Assembly: GCF_010894405.1 (NCBI RefSeq)
Contig: NZ_JAAIYA010000017.1
Location: 124,001 to 188,000 of the forward strand
Source: Pyxidicoccus caerfyrddinensis
GTDB lineage: Bacteria > Myxococcota > Myxococcia > Myxococcales > Myxococcaceae
Reading direction: 5' to 3'
DNA length: 64,000 bases
The notes under the pieces are model-generated. The model did no database searches and was not told the DNA's origin. It worked only from the letters and a program-made list of their open reading frames with translations. The position numbers and the translations under genes were made by a program. Shown here piece after piece: positions 47,370 to 55,962 of this stretch (positions within the stretch are counted from its first letter, which is position 1; each line of letters starts with the position of its first letter).

Positions 47370-48145
47370 ACGAACTCCGCGAACTCCTCGCGCCTCCGCT
47401 CGAAGATGTTCGTGGCCACCCAGAGCAGTACGAGGGAGATGGCCATCCAGAGCGCCAGCGGCCCGGGGTCAGGCAGCCGGTGCTCGTAGAAGATGGCCTG
47501 GTAGGACGTCGTCATCACCGCCATGGGGTTGCCCAGCACGAGCAGCGTGTGGAACTCCGGCGGAATGGTGTTCGCCATGTAGAAGACGGGCGTGACGAAG
47601 AACCACATCGTCAGCAGGTTGCCGATGATCTGCTGCAGATCCCTGAACGTCACGTTGAGCGCGGACACCAGGTAGACGAGCGCCATCGTCACGCACAACT
47701 GGGTCAGCAGCACCACCGGGAACGCCACGATGTGCCACGTGGGGTAGCGCCCCTGGAACACGCCCAACAACACCATCAGCGGCAGCGACAGGAGGTAGTT
47801 GATCAGGTTGGTGGCGATGATGGTCGCCGGCAGCACCTGCGCCGGAAAGCGGACCTTCGTGAGCAGGTCCCTCCGGTCACTGATGGAGCTGGCGCCAGCC
47901 AGCAGCGACGTGGAGAACCAGATCCACGGCAGCAGGCCCACGAACACGAAGTACGTGTAGCTCTCGATCTTCTGCCGCATGTAGACGGTGAAGAGGAGCG
48001 AGTAGACGACCATCTGCAAGGTGGGATTGAGGAACGTCCACAGGAAGCCGAGCACCGAGTTGCGGTACCGGGCCTTCAGCTCCCGCTGGGTCAGGCTGAG
48101 CAGGAGCCCCCGGTACTGGTAGAGCTCACGCAGGTTGCGAATCAT
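47366..48145 (-). CDS. wzm: O-antigen/polysaccharide ABC transporter permease
   Basis: A 259-aa ABC-2-type permease with six transmembrane segments. Hallmarks are RELKARYRNSVLGFLWTFLNPTLQM at the N-terminal interface helix, FVGLLPWIWFSTSLLAGA, and NVTFRDLQQIIGNLLTMWFFVTPVFY near the C-terminus. ATG 48145 was chosen over the in-frame TTG at 48166 because the family begins close to the interface helix. It is the first gene of wzm-wzt-GT-GT, exporting lipid-linked polysaccharide across the inner membrane. Confidence 0.94.
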   Translation of the reverse strand: MIRNLRELYQYRGLLLSLTQRELKARYRNSVLGFLWTFLNPTLQMVVYSLLFTVYMRQKIESYTYFVFVGLLPWIWFSTSLLAGASSISDRRDLLTKVRFPAQVLPATIIATNLINYLLSLPLMVLLGVFQGRYPTWHIVAFPVVLLTQLCVTMALVYLVSALNVTFRDLQQIIGNLLTMWFFVTPVFYMANTIPPEFHTLLVLGNPMAVMTTSYQAIFYEHRLPDPGPLALWMAISLVLLWVATNIFERRREEFAEFV

Positions 48146-48264
48146 GCGGGCGTATCCATACAGCAAGCCGGCCGCATGAAGCGAGGATACGGGGCGAAGA
48201 CCGTACCCACCGCTGGCCCGGCCGCATGCTGGGTGGCCGCGGCCGGGAAGCCATTCTTGGCGTT

Positions 48265-48303
48265 GAAAACAAAAAGGCCCCCTGGTTTCCCAGAGGGCCT
48301 TTT
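48265..48303 (-). terminator. Intrinsic terminator of the tRNA-Gly transcript
   Basis: On the minus strand, an arm pair of nine (AAAAGGCCC / GGGCCTTTT) plus four inner pairs with a GAAA loop is followed by TTTTTGTTTT. It lies eight bases downstream of the second tRNA. This is the clearest Rho-independent terminator in the window. Confidence 0.88.
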
Positions 48304-48311
48304 CGTTTTGG

Positions 48312-48383
48312 AGCGGGAAAAGGGATTTGAACCCTCGACCCTCGCCTTGGCAAGGCGATGCTCTACCGCTGAGCTATTCCCGC
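48312..48383 (-). tRNA. tRNA-Gly(GCC), copy 2 of tandem pair
   Basis: A 72-base cloverleaf on the minus strand. It has acceptor stem GCGGGAA/TTCCCGC, D-loop with AGCTCAGCGGTAGAGC, anticodon stem-loop with GCC flanked by TT and AA, a TTCAAAT T-loop, and discriminator T. The 3' CCA is not encoded. It is identical to the copy 18 bases upstream. Confidence 0.96.
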
Positions 48384-48401
48384 ATCAGGAAGTTCAATTG
48401 G

Positions 48402-48473
48402 AGCGGGAAAAGGGATTTGAACCCTCGACCCTCGCCTTGGCAAGGCGATGCTCTACCGCTGAGCTATTCCCGC
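48402..48473 (-). tRNA. tRNA-Gly(GCC), copy 1 of tandem pair
   Basis: Identical 72-base tRNA-Gly with GCC anticodon, promoter-proximal copy. The two tRNAs are separated by only 18 bases and share one promoter and one terminator. Protein-like frames across both copies, with a repeated LALARRCSTAELFP, are only the translation of the tRNA antisense. Confidence 0.96.
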
Positions 48474-48535
48474 TTTTTGAACTTGCTTCCTGCTGACTTC
48501 TGGCCGTGGGGTGCGGCAGGCCAAAAGCGAAGGGG

Positions 48536-48564
48536 GGTATACAAAGCCGTGTCTGCCCCGTCAA
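48536..48564 (-). promoter_or_regulatory. Sigma70-type promoter of the tRNA-Gly pair
   Basis: On the minus strand TTGACG (48559-48564), an exact 17-base spacer, and TATACC (48536-48541) form a near-consensus promoter about 60 bases upstream of the first tRNA. The -35 hexamer overlaps the stop codon of the same-strand pgsA gene. A GC-rich discriminator follows, as expected for stable RNA promoters. Confidence 0.72.
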
Positions 48565-49250
48565 ACACTTTTCGCACCCGTGGGCTCGCCTCCACGCTTC
48601 GCGAGCATGGCGAGGAACGCACGGAAGTAGACGACAGCGCTCCACACCGAGAAGGCGCCCGAGAGGTAGACGAGCACCTTGCCCACGAGGTTGTAGTCCA
48701 CGGGCACGTCGGTGGCGCCGATGCGCAGCGGGTGAACGTAGTGGACGCAGAGTGAAATGATGCCCACGAGCTGGAGGGACGTCTTCCACTTCCCCTCCTG
48801 GCCGGCGGCGATGACCATGCCCTCGCTGGCGGCAATGGTGCGCAGGCCGCTGACGATGAGCTCGCGCGCGAGCAGGACGATGACGACCCACGCGGCGATG
48901 CGGCCCAGCCGCACCATCATCACCAGGGCGGCCATGGCGATGAGCTTGTCGGCGAGCGGGTCCATGAACTTGCCGACGACGGTGATGAGGTTCCACTTGC
49001 GCGCCAGGTAGCCGTCAATCACATCGGTGATGGAGGCCACGGCGAAGACGAGCCCCGCCCACAGCGAGTTGAGGGGGTCCGCGTCGTAGGTGAGCCAGAC
49101 GAAGAGCGGGATGAGGAGGATGCGCCCCAGCGTGAGCATGTTGGGGAGGTTCCAGAACTCCTGCACCAGCACGCTGGGCTGGCGCTCCGCGCGGCGGCGC
49201 GCCCGCTCCTCGCGCTTCAGCTTCTTCCGGGTCGCTCGGTCCGAGGCCAT
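48561..49250 (-). CDS. pgsA: CDP-diacylglycerol-glycerol-3-phosphate 3-phosphatidyltransferase
   Basis: A 229-aa integral membrane enzyme of phosphatidylglycerol synthesis. The CDP-alcohol phosphatidyltransferase signature D-G-x2-A-R-x8-G-x3-D-x3-D is complete in DVIDGYLARKW...GKFMDPLADK, near the middle of the protein. The N-terminus is highly basic (RKKLKREERARRRAER). About six hydrophobic segments are visible. ATG 49250 has GAAGGTG seven bases upstream. It lies 12 bases after the TPR-AIM24 stop and may be in the same transcript. Confidence 0.93.
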   Translation of the reverse strand: MASDRATRKKLKREERARRRAERQPSVLVQEFWNLPNMLTLGRILLIPLFVWLTYDADPLNSLWAGLVFAVASITDVIDGYLARKWNLITVVGKFMDPLADKLIAMAALVMMVRLGRIAAWVVIVLLARELIVSGLRTIAASEGMVIAAGQEGKWKTSLQLVGIISLCVHYVHPLRIGATDVPVDYNLVGKVLVYLSGAFSVWSAVVYFRAFLAMLAKRGGEPTGAKSV

Positions 49251-49262
49251 GGCACGCACCTT

Positions 49263-51077
49263 CTAGCGGACACCGAGGGCGATGAGGGCAAAACCTTCAC
49301 CGCTCAGCTCCACCGCTGTCCGGAGCACTTCACCCGTGGGGGACTTGAGCAGCGGGACGACGCGGGGCGTGAGGTTTCCCTGCCAGCCCACCAGGTGCGT
49401 CAGCGGCACCGTCACCGCGCCATCCAGCCCCACCAGCACCGAGCGCAGCGGCCCCGGCAGGCTCAAGAGCACCCTGCCCTGCCCGCGCAGGTGCACCAGG
49501 TCCAGGTCCGGCGCGATGTCCGACGGCACGCGTCCGTTCTCGAACATCACCGGCTCTTCGAAGGCGAAGATGCACTCGTCGCGGAAGTAGGCGGACTCGT
49601 CGCCCAGGTCCACCGCGAGGAAGGTGCGCTTCTCGGAGGGCTCCACGTAGAGGACGCCCTTGCCCCGGGCGCGCACCATCCGCGCCGGGCCCTCGCCGAA
49701 GGACTTGTCCGTGGCGCGGCCCCGGAAGCGCTTCATCTCCGGCTGGAAGGCGAGCTGGCCGCTGAAGGCCACCAGCCCGTCCAGCCGCGTGAGCAGCTCC
49801 CCATCCACCGCCACCGAGAAGCTCCCCTCGCCCAGCATGAACGGGTGCGCCGCGTCCGCGCCCGCCAGCGCCACGGCGGGCGCCAGCTCGGCCAGCGGCG
49901 GCACGGTGGTCACCGCGAGCGACTCGGCCGGTGTGGAGGGTGCCTGCGTCGGGACGGCGCCGGCCTCCACGGAGACAGGCGCGGCGCGGGGGGCGGTCTC
50001 CACCGCGGCACTGCTCGCTTCAGCAGGAGCCACCGCGTCGGGTGCCGACGGAGCGGCCGGGCCCGAGCCCGCCGTCCTGGGCACCATGCCGGCGGGCCTC
50101 GCCACGGCGCGCGTGAGCTGCAGCTTCGTCAGCGGCACCGGGGTGAGCGGCACGCTGGCGGCGAGCGCGGCGGACGTCTCCTCGAACTCCGACTCCGGGG
50201 TCCGCGCGGCCGGAGGCTCGTGCTGCGCCTCCATGGCCAGCTCCTCCGCGTCCTCGGGCGTGGCGGTGAGGACCGGCAGCTCCTCCCCACCCGACGGCGA
50301 CAGGGCGCTGGGACCTTCGTCCTCGGCGAGGCGGATCTCCTCCTCTTCCGGCTCCTGTCGGGCCGCGGCGGCCAGCGCCGCGGCGCTCGACGTCGGCTTC
50401 GCTCCCGCGTCGAGGCCAAGCTGCGAGCCCCAGTCCCCCTCCGTCAGCCCGCCGGAGCGGGGCTGCGCGCGGGGAGGCTCGGTGGGGGCCGGAGCGGGCG
50501 CGGCCACCGGCTCACCGCCCTGCTCGCTGCCTTCCAGCTCGCCGAGGCCGCGGGCCCTCGCGGGCTGCGCGGGCGAGGGCCGGGAGAAGCCCTCGCCGGC
50601 AATCGCGCGGCTCATCTTCTCCGCCATGGCGTCGCTGCCGGCCAGGAGGAAGTGCTCGCGCGCGCGGCCGTACTCGCCCATCTGCGCGAGCGTGAGGCCC
50701 AGGTAGTTCTGCGCCTTCTGGTGCTCGGGGGCCAGGTCGGTGGCCGTCTCGAACTCGCGCGCGGCGCGCTGGAGCGCGCTCGTCTTCAGGTACACGAGGC
50801 CCAGGTTGACCCGCAGTGTCGGGTCCACCGGGTTGTCGCGCACCAGCATCTCGTAGAGCTCCGCCGCCCGGTCGAACATGCCGAGCTTGAAGTAGCAGAG
50901 GCCCAGCAGGTTCTGCGCCTTCTCCTGGCGGGGTTGGAGCTGGTGGGCGCGCTCCAGGAACTCCTTCGCCTCGATGACCTTCCCGGCGGCCAGCAGCTCG
51001 CCACCGCGGTAGAGCTGTTGGAGGAACTCGTCGTCAGCGGGGCTCGTCTCCCCCCGCCCCTTCGCGCGCGTCGTCAT
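49263..51077 (-). CDS. TPR protein with C-terminal AIM24-like domain
   Basis: A 604-aa fusion. Residues 18-150 hold three to four TPR units (KVIEAKEFLERAHQLQP, FDRAAELYEMLVRDNP, LQRAAREFETATDLAP). A 230-residue Pro/Ala/Glu-rich linker (about 160-390) follows, and the last 200 residues match the AIM24 family: HPFMLGEGSFSVAV, LAFQPEMKRFRG, GKGVLYVEPSEKRTF and ENGRVPSDIA. AIM24-like proteins are named from a yeast mitochondrial factor; the bacterial role is unknown. ATG 51077 is inside the end of the lytic transglycosylase gene (44-base overlap). No signal peptide is present, so it is cytoplasmic. Confidence 0.85.
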   Translation of the reverse strand: MTTRAKGRGETSPADDEFLQQLYRGGELLAAGKVIEAKEFLERAHQLQPRQEKAQNLLGLCYFKLGMFDRAAELYEMLVRDNPVDPTLRVNLGLVYLKTSALQRAAREFETATDLAPEHQKAQNYLGLTLAQMGEYGRAREHFLLAGSDAMAEKMSRAIAGEGFSRPSPAQPARARGLGELEGSEQGGEPVAAPAPAPTEPPRAQPRSGGLTEGDWGSQLGLDAGAKPTSSAAALAAAARQEPEEEEIRLAEDEGPSALSPSGGEELPVLTATPEDAEELAMEAQHEPPAARTPESEFEETSAALAASVPLTPVPLTKLQLTRAVARPAGMVPRTAGSGPAAPSAPDAVAPAEASSAAVETAPRAAPVSVEAGAVPTQAPSTPAESLAVTTVPPLAELAPAVALAGADAAHPFMLGEGSFSVAVDGELLTRLDGLVAFSGQLAFQPEMKRFRGRATDKSFGEGPARMVRARGKGVLYVEPSEKRTFLAVDLGDESAYFRDECIFAFEEPVMFENGRVPSDIAPDLDLVHLRGQGRVLLSLPGPLRSVLVGLDGAVTVPLTHLVGWQGNLTPRVVPLLKSPTGEVLRTAVELSGEGFALIALGVR

Positions 51078-51726
51078 TCTGGGATGTGGGCTCGCGGGGG
51101 CCGCTCTCGTCGGTCCGCTCGCGCTCCTTGTAGTGGAAGTAGAGCTGGAGCACCTTGCGCACGTACCCCTGCGTCTCTTCGTAGGGGGGCACCTTGCCAC
51201 CGTAGCGCTTCACCGCCTCGGGGCCGGCGTTGTACGCCGCAATCATCTTCACCATGTCGCCGTCGAACTGGTTGGCGAGCACGCGCAGGTAGCGCACCCC
51301 GCCCTCGATGTTGTCGCGCTCGTTGAAGATGTCCTTCACGTACATGTCCGACGCGGTGGCCGGCATCAGCTGCATCAGCCCGCTGGCGCCCTTGTTGCTC
51401 AGCGCGTTCGGGTTGAAGTTGCTCTCGGTGTGCATGATGGCGCGCACCAGCGCCGTGGGGATGCGGTAGCGCAGCGCCGCCGCCACGATGTGCGGGTCCA
51501 GCTCCGGCGGCGTCTTCCTGCGCCCCACCACCGGCGCGCTCTTCGTCGGCGCGGGCGTGAAGGAGCCCTTGAGCTGCTTCGCCTTCTTGGCGCCGGCGGG
51601 CGGGACATTCGTATAGACGATGGTCCCGTCCTTCTCGACGTAGCGGTAGATGGACTCGGACGCCCCCGCCGTCAGCGGCAGGGTCAGCAGGGCGGCGGAT
51701 GCGAGGAGCGCGGAGAGGGCACGCAT
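51034..51726 (-). CDS. Lytic transglycosylase with DUF4124 domain
   Basis: A 230-aa exported peptidoglycan lytic transglycosylase. It has a signal peptide (RALSALLASAALLTLPLTAGA), a DUF4124 segment (SIYRYVEKDGTIVYTNVPP, 25-43), then an SLT domain (about 80-200) with catalytic Glu101 in MHTESNFNP, GASGLMQLMPATA (113-125) and AYNAGP (164-169). This is the MltE/Slt70-like family 1 pattern. ATG 51726 is preceded by GAGGG. Its 3' end overlaps the TPR-AIM24 gene by 44 bases, so the two are co-transcribed. Confidence 0.93.
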   Translation of the reverse strand: MRALSALLASAALLTLPLTAGASESIYRYVEKDGTIVYTNVPPAGAKKAKQLKGSFTPAPTKSAPVVGRRKTPPELDPHIVAAALRYRIPTALVRAIMHTESNFNPNALSNKGASGLMQLMPATASDMYVKDIFNERDNIEGGVRYLRVLANQFDGDMVKMIAAYNAGPEAVKRYGGKVPPYEETQGYVRKVLQLYFHYKERERTDESGPREPTSQNDDAREGAGGDEPR

Positions 51727-51815
51727 ATCGGCAGCCCTCAACCTTAGACAAGCGCCGGAAAGTCCTCAAGAAAACGCCTTGTTTCCAGCACTTACAGTCG
51801 TTAAGGCTGTCCGCC

Positions 51816-53405
51816 ATGCCCCATCGGTTCGACTTTCTCGTCCTAGGGAGCGGCGTGGCGGGCCTCTCGTTCGCCCTCCAGGCGGCCCGGCACGGCACGG
51901 TGGCCGTCGTCACCAAGCGGGAGCGCGGGGAGAGCAACACCGCCTACGCCCAGGGGGGCATCGCCAGCGTGCTGGCCCCCACCGACAGCTTCGACGCCCA
52001 CATCGAGGACACCCTCGTGGCCGGCGCGGGCCTGTGCCACCGGGACGCGGTGGAAGTCACGGTGAAGGAAGGCCCCGAGCGCGTGCGCGAACTGGTGCAG
52101 CTGGGCGCGGACTTCAACAAGCACCTCTCCGGCGAGTTCGACCTGACGCGCGAGGGTGGCCACTCCGCCCGCCGCATCATCCACTCGGGGGACATCACCG
52201 GCCGCGAGGTGCAGCGCGCGCTGCTGGCCGCGTGTGACGAGGCGCCCAACATCGCCTTCTTCCCGCACACGGCCGCCATCGACCTCATCCTGGACCGGCG
52301 CATGCCCAACCCCAGCGCCCACCGGTGCCTGGGCGCGTACGCGCTCCTGGAGAACGGAAGCATCGAGCGCTTCCTGGCGAAGGTGACGGTGCTGGCCACC
52401 GGCGGCGCGGGCAAGGTGTACCTGTACACGTCCAACCCGGACGTGGCCACGGGCGACGGCGTGGCCATGGCGTACCGCGCGGGCGCGCGGGTGGCGAACA
52501 TGGAGTTCTACCAGTTCCACCCCACCTGCCTGTACCACCCGGAGGCCAAGAGCTTCCTCATCAGCGAGGCGCTGCGCGGCGAGGGCGGCAAGCTGCGGCT
52601 CAAGGGCGGCGCCACCTTCATGGAGCGCTACCACTCCATGGGCGCGCTCGCCCCGCGCGACGTGGTGGCGCGCGCCATCGACGCGGAGATGAAGCGCACC
52701 GGCGACGAGTGCGTCTACCTGGACATGACGCACCTGGGCCGAGCCTTCCTCACCGAGCGCTTCCCCAACATCTACGCCACCTGCAAGGCCTTCAACATCG
52801 ACATGGCCGTGCAGCCCATCCCCGTGGTGCCCGCGGCCCACTACCAGTGCGGCGGCGTGGTGACGGACCTGGACGGGCGCACCAGCGTGCCGGGGCTCTA
52901 CGCCATCGGCGAGGTGGCCTGCACCGGCCTGCACGGCGCCAACCGGCTCGCGTCCAACTCGCTGCTGGAGGGGCTGGTGTTCGGCCACCGCGCGGTGACG
53001 GTGGCCTTCGAGGAGATGGCCGGCCTGCCCGCCCGCACCGAGGACCCGCCGGCCTGGGACGCGGGCAGCGCGGTGGAGTCGGACGAGAGCGTCGTCGTCA
53101 CCCACAACTGGGACGAGATTCGCCGGCTGATGTGGAACTACGTGGGCATCGTCCGCACGGACAAGCGGCTGATGCGCGCGCGGCGCCGGTTGGAGCTGCT
53201 GCGCGAGGAGATTCGCGACTACTACTGGCACTTCAAGGTGACTCGCGACGTCATCGAGCTGCGCAACATCGCGGAGGTGGCCTACCTCATCGTCGACTGC
53301 GCCAGCCGCCGCAAGGAGAGCCGCGGCCTGCACTTCACGCTCGACTACCCGCACACCGACGACCACCACTGGCTGCGCGACACCGTGCTCTCCCGGGAGC
53401 TGTGA
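51816..53405 (+). CDS. nadB: L-aspartate oxidase
   Basis: A 529-aa FAD enzyme, first step of de novo NAD synthesis (aspartate to iminoaspartate). The FAD motif is VLGSGVAGLSFA (9-20), followed by ESNTAYAQGGIA; the active-site region has QFHPTCLY, LAPRDVVARAID and HYQCGGVVTD, and the C-terminal NRLASNSLLEGLVFG segment is standard. It has the LxxLRxE-type helical C-terminus of the family. ATG 51816 follows a weak AAGG. It heads a three-gene set with rhomboid and LOG genes. The other nad genes are not in this window. Confidence 0.96.
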   Translation: MPHRFDFLVLGSGVAGLSFALQAARHGTVAVVTKRERGESNTAYAQGGIASVLAPTDSFDAHIEDTLVAGAGLCHRDAVEVTVKEGPERVRELVQLGADFNKHLSGEFDLTREGGHSARRIIHSGDITGREVQRALLAACDEAPNIAFFPHTAAIDLILDRRMPNPSAHRCLGAYALLENGSIERFLAKVTVLATGGAGKVYLYTSNPDVATGDGVAMAYRAGARVANMEFYQFHPTCLYHPEAKSFLISEALRGEGGKLRLKGGATFMERYHSMGALAPRDVVARAIDAEMKRTGDECVYLDMTHLGRAFLTERFPNIYATCKAFNIDMAVQPIPVVPAAHYQCGGVVTDLDGRTSVPGLYAIGEVACTGLHGANRLASNSLLEGLVFGHRAVTVAFEEMAGLPARTEDPPAWDAGSAVESDESVVVTHNWDEIRRLMWNYVGIVRTDKRLMRARRRLELLREEIRDYYWHFKVTRDVIELRNIAEVAYLIVDCASRRKESRGLHFTLDYPHTDDHHWLRDTVLSREL

Positions 53406-53411
53406 GTCGTC

Positions 53412-54143
53412 ATGGCGTCCCGCCAGCGCGGCAGCATCCTGGATTCGCTCCCCTCCGGCCCCGGCCGTGGGGAGGGCGCGCCTCCTCCTCCCACAGGTCC
53501 CCTGCCCCGGCCCTGGGTGTGCCAGGTCCTCCTGGTGTGCGCGATAGCGCTCTTCGGGGCGGAGCAGTTCCTCCCGCTGTCCCGGTTCATCGCCGTGGAC
53601 GGGGCTCGGGTGGGCGTGCTGCCGCCGCTGGGCCTGTACGGGCCCGCCGTCCAGGCCGGCCAGTACTGGAGACTTCTGGGCGCGGTGCTGGAGCACGGTG
53701 GGGCGCTGCACCTCGTCTTCAACATGTCGGTGGTGGTGACGCTCGGCTTCACGCTGGAGCGCGGCATCGGCAGCCTGCGCTTCCTGGGGCTGTCGCTCGT
53801 CGCCGCGCTGGGCGCGTCCACCTTCTCTCTCCTCTTCAACTTCAACACCATCACCGTGGGCGCGTCCGGGATGATTCTGGGGTGGGCGGGCGCCATGCTC
53901 CCCATCTCCACGCAGCAGGGCCGGCGGGAGCTGTTCATCTGGCTGGCGCAGGTGGCCGTCTTGAGCCTGCTGCCCTTCGTGAGCTGGGCCGGGCACCTGG
54001 GCGGCTTCCTCTTCGGGCTGCCTTGCGGGCTGGCCCTGCGAATGGGGGGCCGGGTGTACGCGCGCGCCCTGCCCATCCTCCTCTTCCTCAGCCTCGTGGT
54101 GGCGCTCTTCGCCGCGCACCCCGAGCGGCGCGGGGGCCTGTGA
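53412..54143 (+). CDS. Rhomboid-family intramembrane serine protease
   Basis: A 243-aa membrane protease. The catalytic Ser152 is in GASGM and the catalytic His195 in WAGHLGGF; the supporting HxxxN motif is H100-LVF-N104. Six to seven transmembrane segments are visible, preceded by a Pro/Gly-rich N-terminal tail of about 33 residues. It starts six bases after nadB and ends one base before the LOG gene, so it is part of one operon. Substrate is unknown. Confidence 0.93.
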   Translation: MASRQRGSILDSLPSGPGRGEGAPPPPTGPLPRPWVCQVLLVCAIALFGAEQFLPLSRFIAVDGARVGVLPPLGLYGPAVQAGQYWRLLGAVLEHGGALHLVFNMSVVVTLGFTLERGIGSLRFLGLSLVAALGASTFSLLFNFNTITVGASGMILGWAGAMLPISTQQGRRELFIWLAQVAVLSLLPFVSWAGHLGGFLFGLPCGLALRMGGRVYARALPILLFLSLVVALFAAHPERRGGL

Positions 54144-54144
54144 C

Positions 54145-54738
54145 ATGGAAGTGAAGAGCGTCTGTGTGTTCTGCGGCTCGCGCCCCGGCGCGCGTCCCGA
54201 GTACGTCGAGTCCGCCACGCGGATGGGCGCCGAGCTGGCGCGGCGCGGCCTGACGCTCGTCTACGGCGGGGCCAGCGTGGGCATCATGGGCGCGGTGGCC
54301 GACGGCGCGCTGTCCGCCGGTGGCAGGGTGGTGGGCGTGCTGCCCGGCTTCATGGGCCCGAAGGAGCTTGCCCACCCGGGCCTCACGGAGCTGCACATGG
54401 TGGGCTCCATGCACGAGCGCAAGGCGCTGATGGCGGAGCGCGCGGACGCCTTCGTCGCCCTGCCCGGCGGCTTCGGCACGCTGGACGAGCTCTTCGAAAT
54501 CGTCACCTGGGCCCAGCTCGGCTTGCACCGCAAGCCCATGGGGCTGTTGGACACGCGCGGCTACTTCCAGCCGCTGGTGGCCATGGCGCGGCACATGGCG
54601 CAGGAAGTCTTCGTCCCGGAAGCGCAGGCCCTGCCCTTCGCGGTGAGCGCCCTGCCCGAGGTGGTGGTGGACCGGCTGCTCGCCGGCCCCACCCTGCCGC
54701 CCGTGGAGAAGTGGCTGCGGCGCGGCACCCAGACGTGA
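54145..54738 (+). CDS. LOG-family nucleotide 5'-monophosphate phosphoribohydrolase
   Basis: A 197-aa protein of the LOG/YvdD family, which hydrolyses nucleoside monophosphates at the glycosidic bond (cytokinin-activating in plants, purine nucleotide cleavage in bacteria). Hallmarks are [10 protein letters not shown] at the N-terminus, [12 protein letters not shown] (39-50), MHERK (89-93) and PGGFGTLDE (107-115). All are intact. It is the last gene of the nadB-rhomboid-LOG operon. An NMP-directed activity beside nadB hints at a nucleotide-pool role, which is a guess. Confidence 0.93.
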   Translation: MEVKSVCVFCGSRPGARPEYVESATRMGAELARRGLTLVYGGASVGIMGAVADGALSAGGRVVGVLPGFMGPKELAHPGLTELHMVGSMHERKALMAERADAFVALPGGFGTLDELFEIVTWAQLGLHRKPMGLLDTRGYFQPLVAMARHMAQEVFVPEAQALPFAVSALPEVVVDRLLAGPTLPPVEKWLRRGTQT

Positions 54739-54766
54739 GGCCGCGCGGGCCCGCACGCCGAGGCGG

Positions 54767-55396
54767 CTACTCCGCGGCCATCGTCATCTCGGCCTTCCCG
54801 AGCGCCGAGGCCATGCGGAACGTCACCTGCTTCGTCCCCGGGGGGATGACGGGCTGGCCGTTGGACAGCGTGGTGGGGAACTGCACCTTCCAGCCCGTCC
54901 AGAAGACGTCCGTGTACGGGTAGTACGCCCGCGTGTCGAGGTTCACCCGGCCGACCCGGATGATGCGCGTGGGCGTCACCTCGCCCGCGGGCGTCACCAG
55001 CGCGAGGCGCCAGATGGAGGTCTTCAGGTCGAAGCCGCCGTAGCGGTAGTCGTTGAGGTGCACGCCGAGGAAGAACTCGTGCACCTCGGCGGCCGCGGTG
55101 CGCTCCTCCGCGAGCAACTGCTCCACCTTGTTGGCCGGCAGCACCTGGAAGGCCGCCCGGCGGCGCACCCGGGCCTCGCGGAAGGCCGGCGTCTGCAGCG
55201 TGACCCCCGCGAAGACGCGCGTGTTGAAGCCGTCGTAGATTTCCTTCCGGCCCGAGTACTTCTCCAGGACCGACTGGTAGGCCTCCTCGGCCTGCTCGTC
55301 CTCGAGCGACGGTGCGTGCTCCCCGACGGTGGGCGGCGTGGTGACGCAGCCGGCCAGCAGGGCCAGCAGCGCCACGGTGACGAACGGCTTCCTCAC
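54767..55396 (-). CDS. Lipoprotein of unknown function
   Basis: A 209-aa exported lipoprotein: signal [17 protein letters not shown] with lipobox LLAGC (Cys17). The mature protein has a charged helical part ([18 protein letters not shown]) followed by a beta-rich domain ([53 protein letters not shown]). No recognised domain. Its ATG overlaps the pyrE stop by four bases, so it is the last gene of the bacNOP-padC-pyrE transcript. Convergent with the LOG gene; the 28-base gap has a short GC palindrome. Confidence 0.8.
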   Translation of the reverse strand: MRKPFVTVALLALLAGCVTTPPTVGEHAPSLEDEQAEEAYQSVLEKYSGRKEIYDGFNTRVFAGVTLQTPAFREARVRRRAAFQVLPANKVEQLLAEERTAAAEVHEFFLGVHLNDYRYGGFDLKTSIWRLALVTPAGEVTPTRIIRVGRVNLDTRAYYPYTDVFWTGWKVQFPTTLSNGQPVIPPGTKQVTFRMASALGKAEMTMAAE

Positions 55397-55959
55397 GGGA
55401 TGAAGTCCTTGCGGGTGAACAGGGTGAACAGCCGGTGGCCGGCGGCTTCCACGGCCTCGCGTCCACCCTCCAGCCGGTCCACCAGCGCGAAGGCGCCCAG
55501 CACCTTCAGGCCTTCCACCTGGGCCCGCTCGATGGCCTTCAGCGTGGAGGCGCCCGTCGTGACGACGTCCTCGACGATGGCCACCGCCGCGCCCGCGGGC
55601 ATGCCACTGAGGCCTTCAATCCACTGGCCGGTGCCATGGCCCTTGGGCTCCTTGCGGACGATGAAGGCGGGGAGCGGGTGGCCGGACAGGTAGCCGGTGA
55701 GGCTCACCGCCGACGCCAGCGGGTCCGCGCCCAGCGTCAGTCCGCCCACGCCCATCGCCTGGGGCGCGTCGCGGCGGATGGCCTCCAGGAGCAGCCGGCC
55801 AATGAGGAAGTGCCCCTCGGCGAGCAGCGCCGTGCGCTTGCAGTCGATGTAGAAGTCCGACTCCTTGCCGGACGAAAGCACCACGCGCCGCCGCTCGAAG
55901 GAGCGCTCCGTGAGCAGCTCCAGCAGCCGGGCACGGTCGCGCGCGAGCGGTTCCGCCAT
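55393..55959 (-). CDS. pyrE: Orotate phosphoribosyltransferase
   Basis: A 188-aa enzyme of pyrimidine synthesis that joins orotate and PRPP. The PRPP-binding motif VAIVEDVVTTGAST lies near the C-terminal third, and the FYIDCKRTAL and GGLTLGADPLA segments are typical of the type found in delta-proteobacteria. Length is usual. It starts three bases after the padC stop, so pyrimidine synthesis is co-expressed with the chromosome-organising bactofilin/PadC genes. Confidence 0.95.
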   Translation of the reverse strand: MAEPLARDRARLLELLTERSFERRRVVLSSGKESDFYIDCKRTALLAEGHFLIGRLLLEAIRRDAPQAMGVGGLTLGADPLASAVSLTGYLSGHPLPAFIVRKEPKGHGTGQWIEGLSGMPAGAAVAIVEDVVTTGASTLKAIERAQVEGLKVLGAFALVDRLEGGREAVEAAGHRLFTLFTRKDFIP

Positions 55960-55962
55960 GGT

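Noticed and set aside
28111-48473. Surface-polysaccharide region as a genomic island at a tRNA-Gly attachment site
   Set aside because: No integrase, no partial tRNA repeat at the far end and no obvious GC drop were seen; the two tRNA copies are complete.
48312-48496. A repeated protein segment on the plus strand across both tRNAs
   Set aside because: It is the translation of the complement of two identical tRNA genes.
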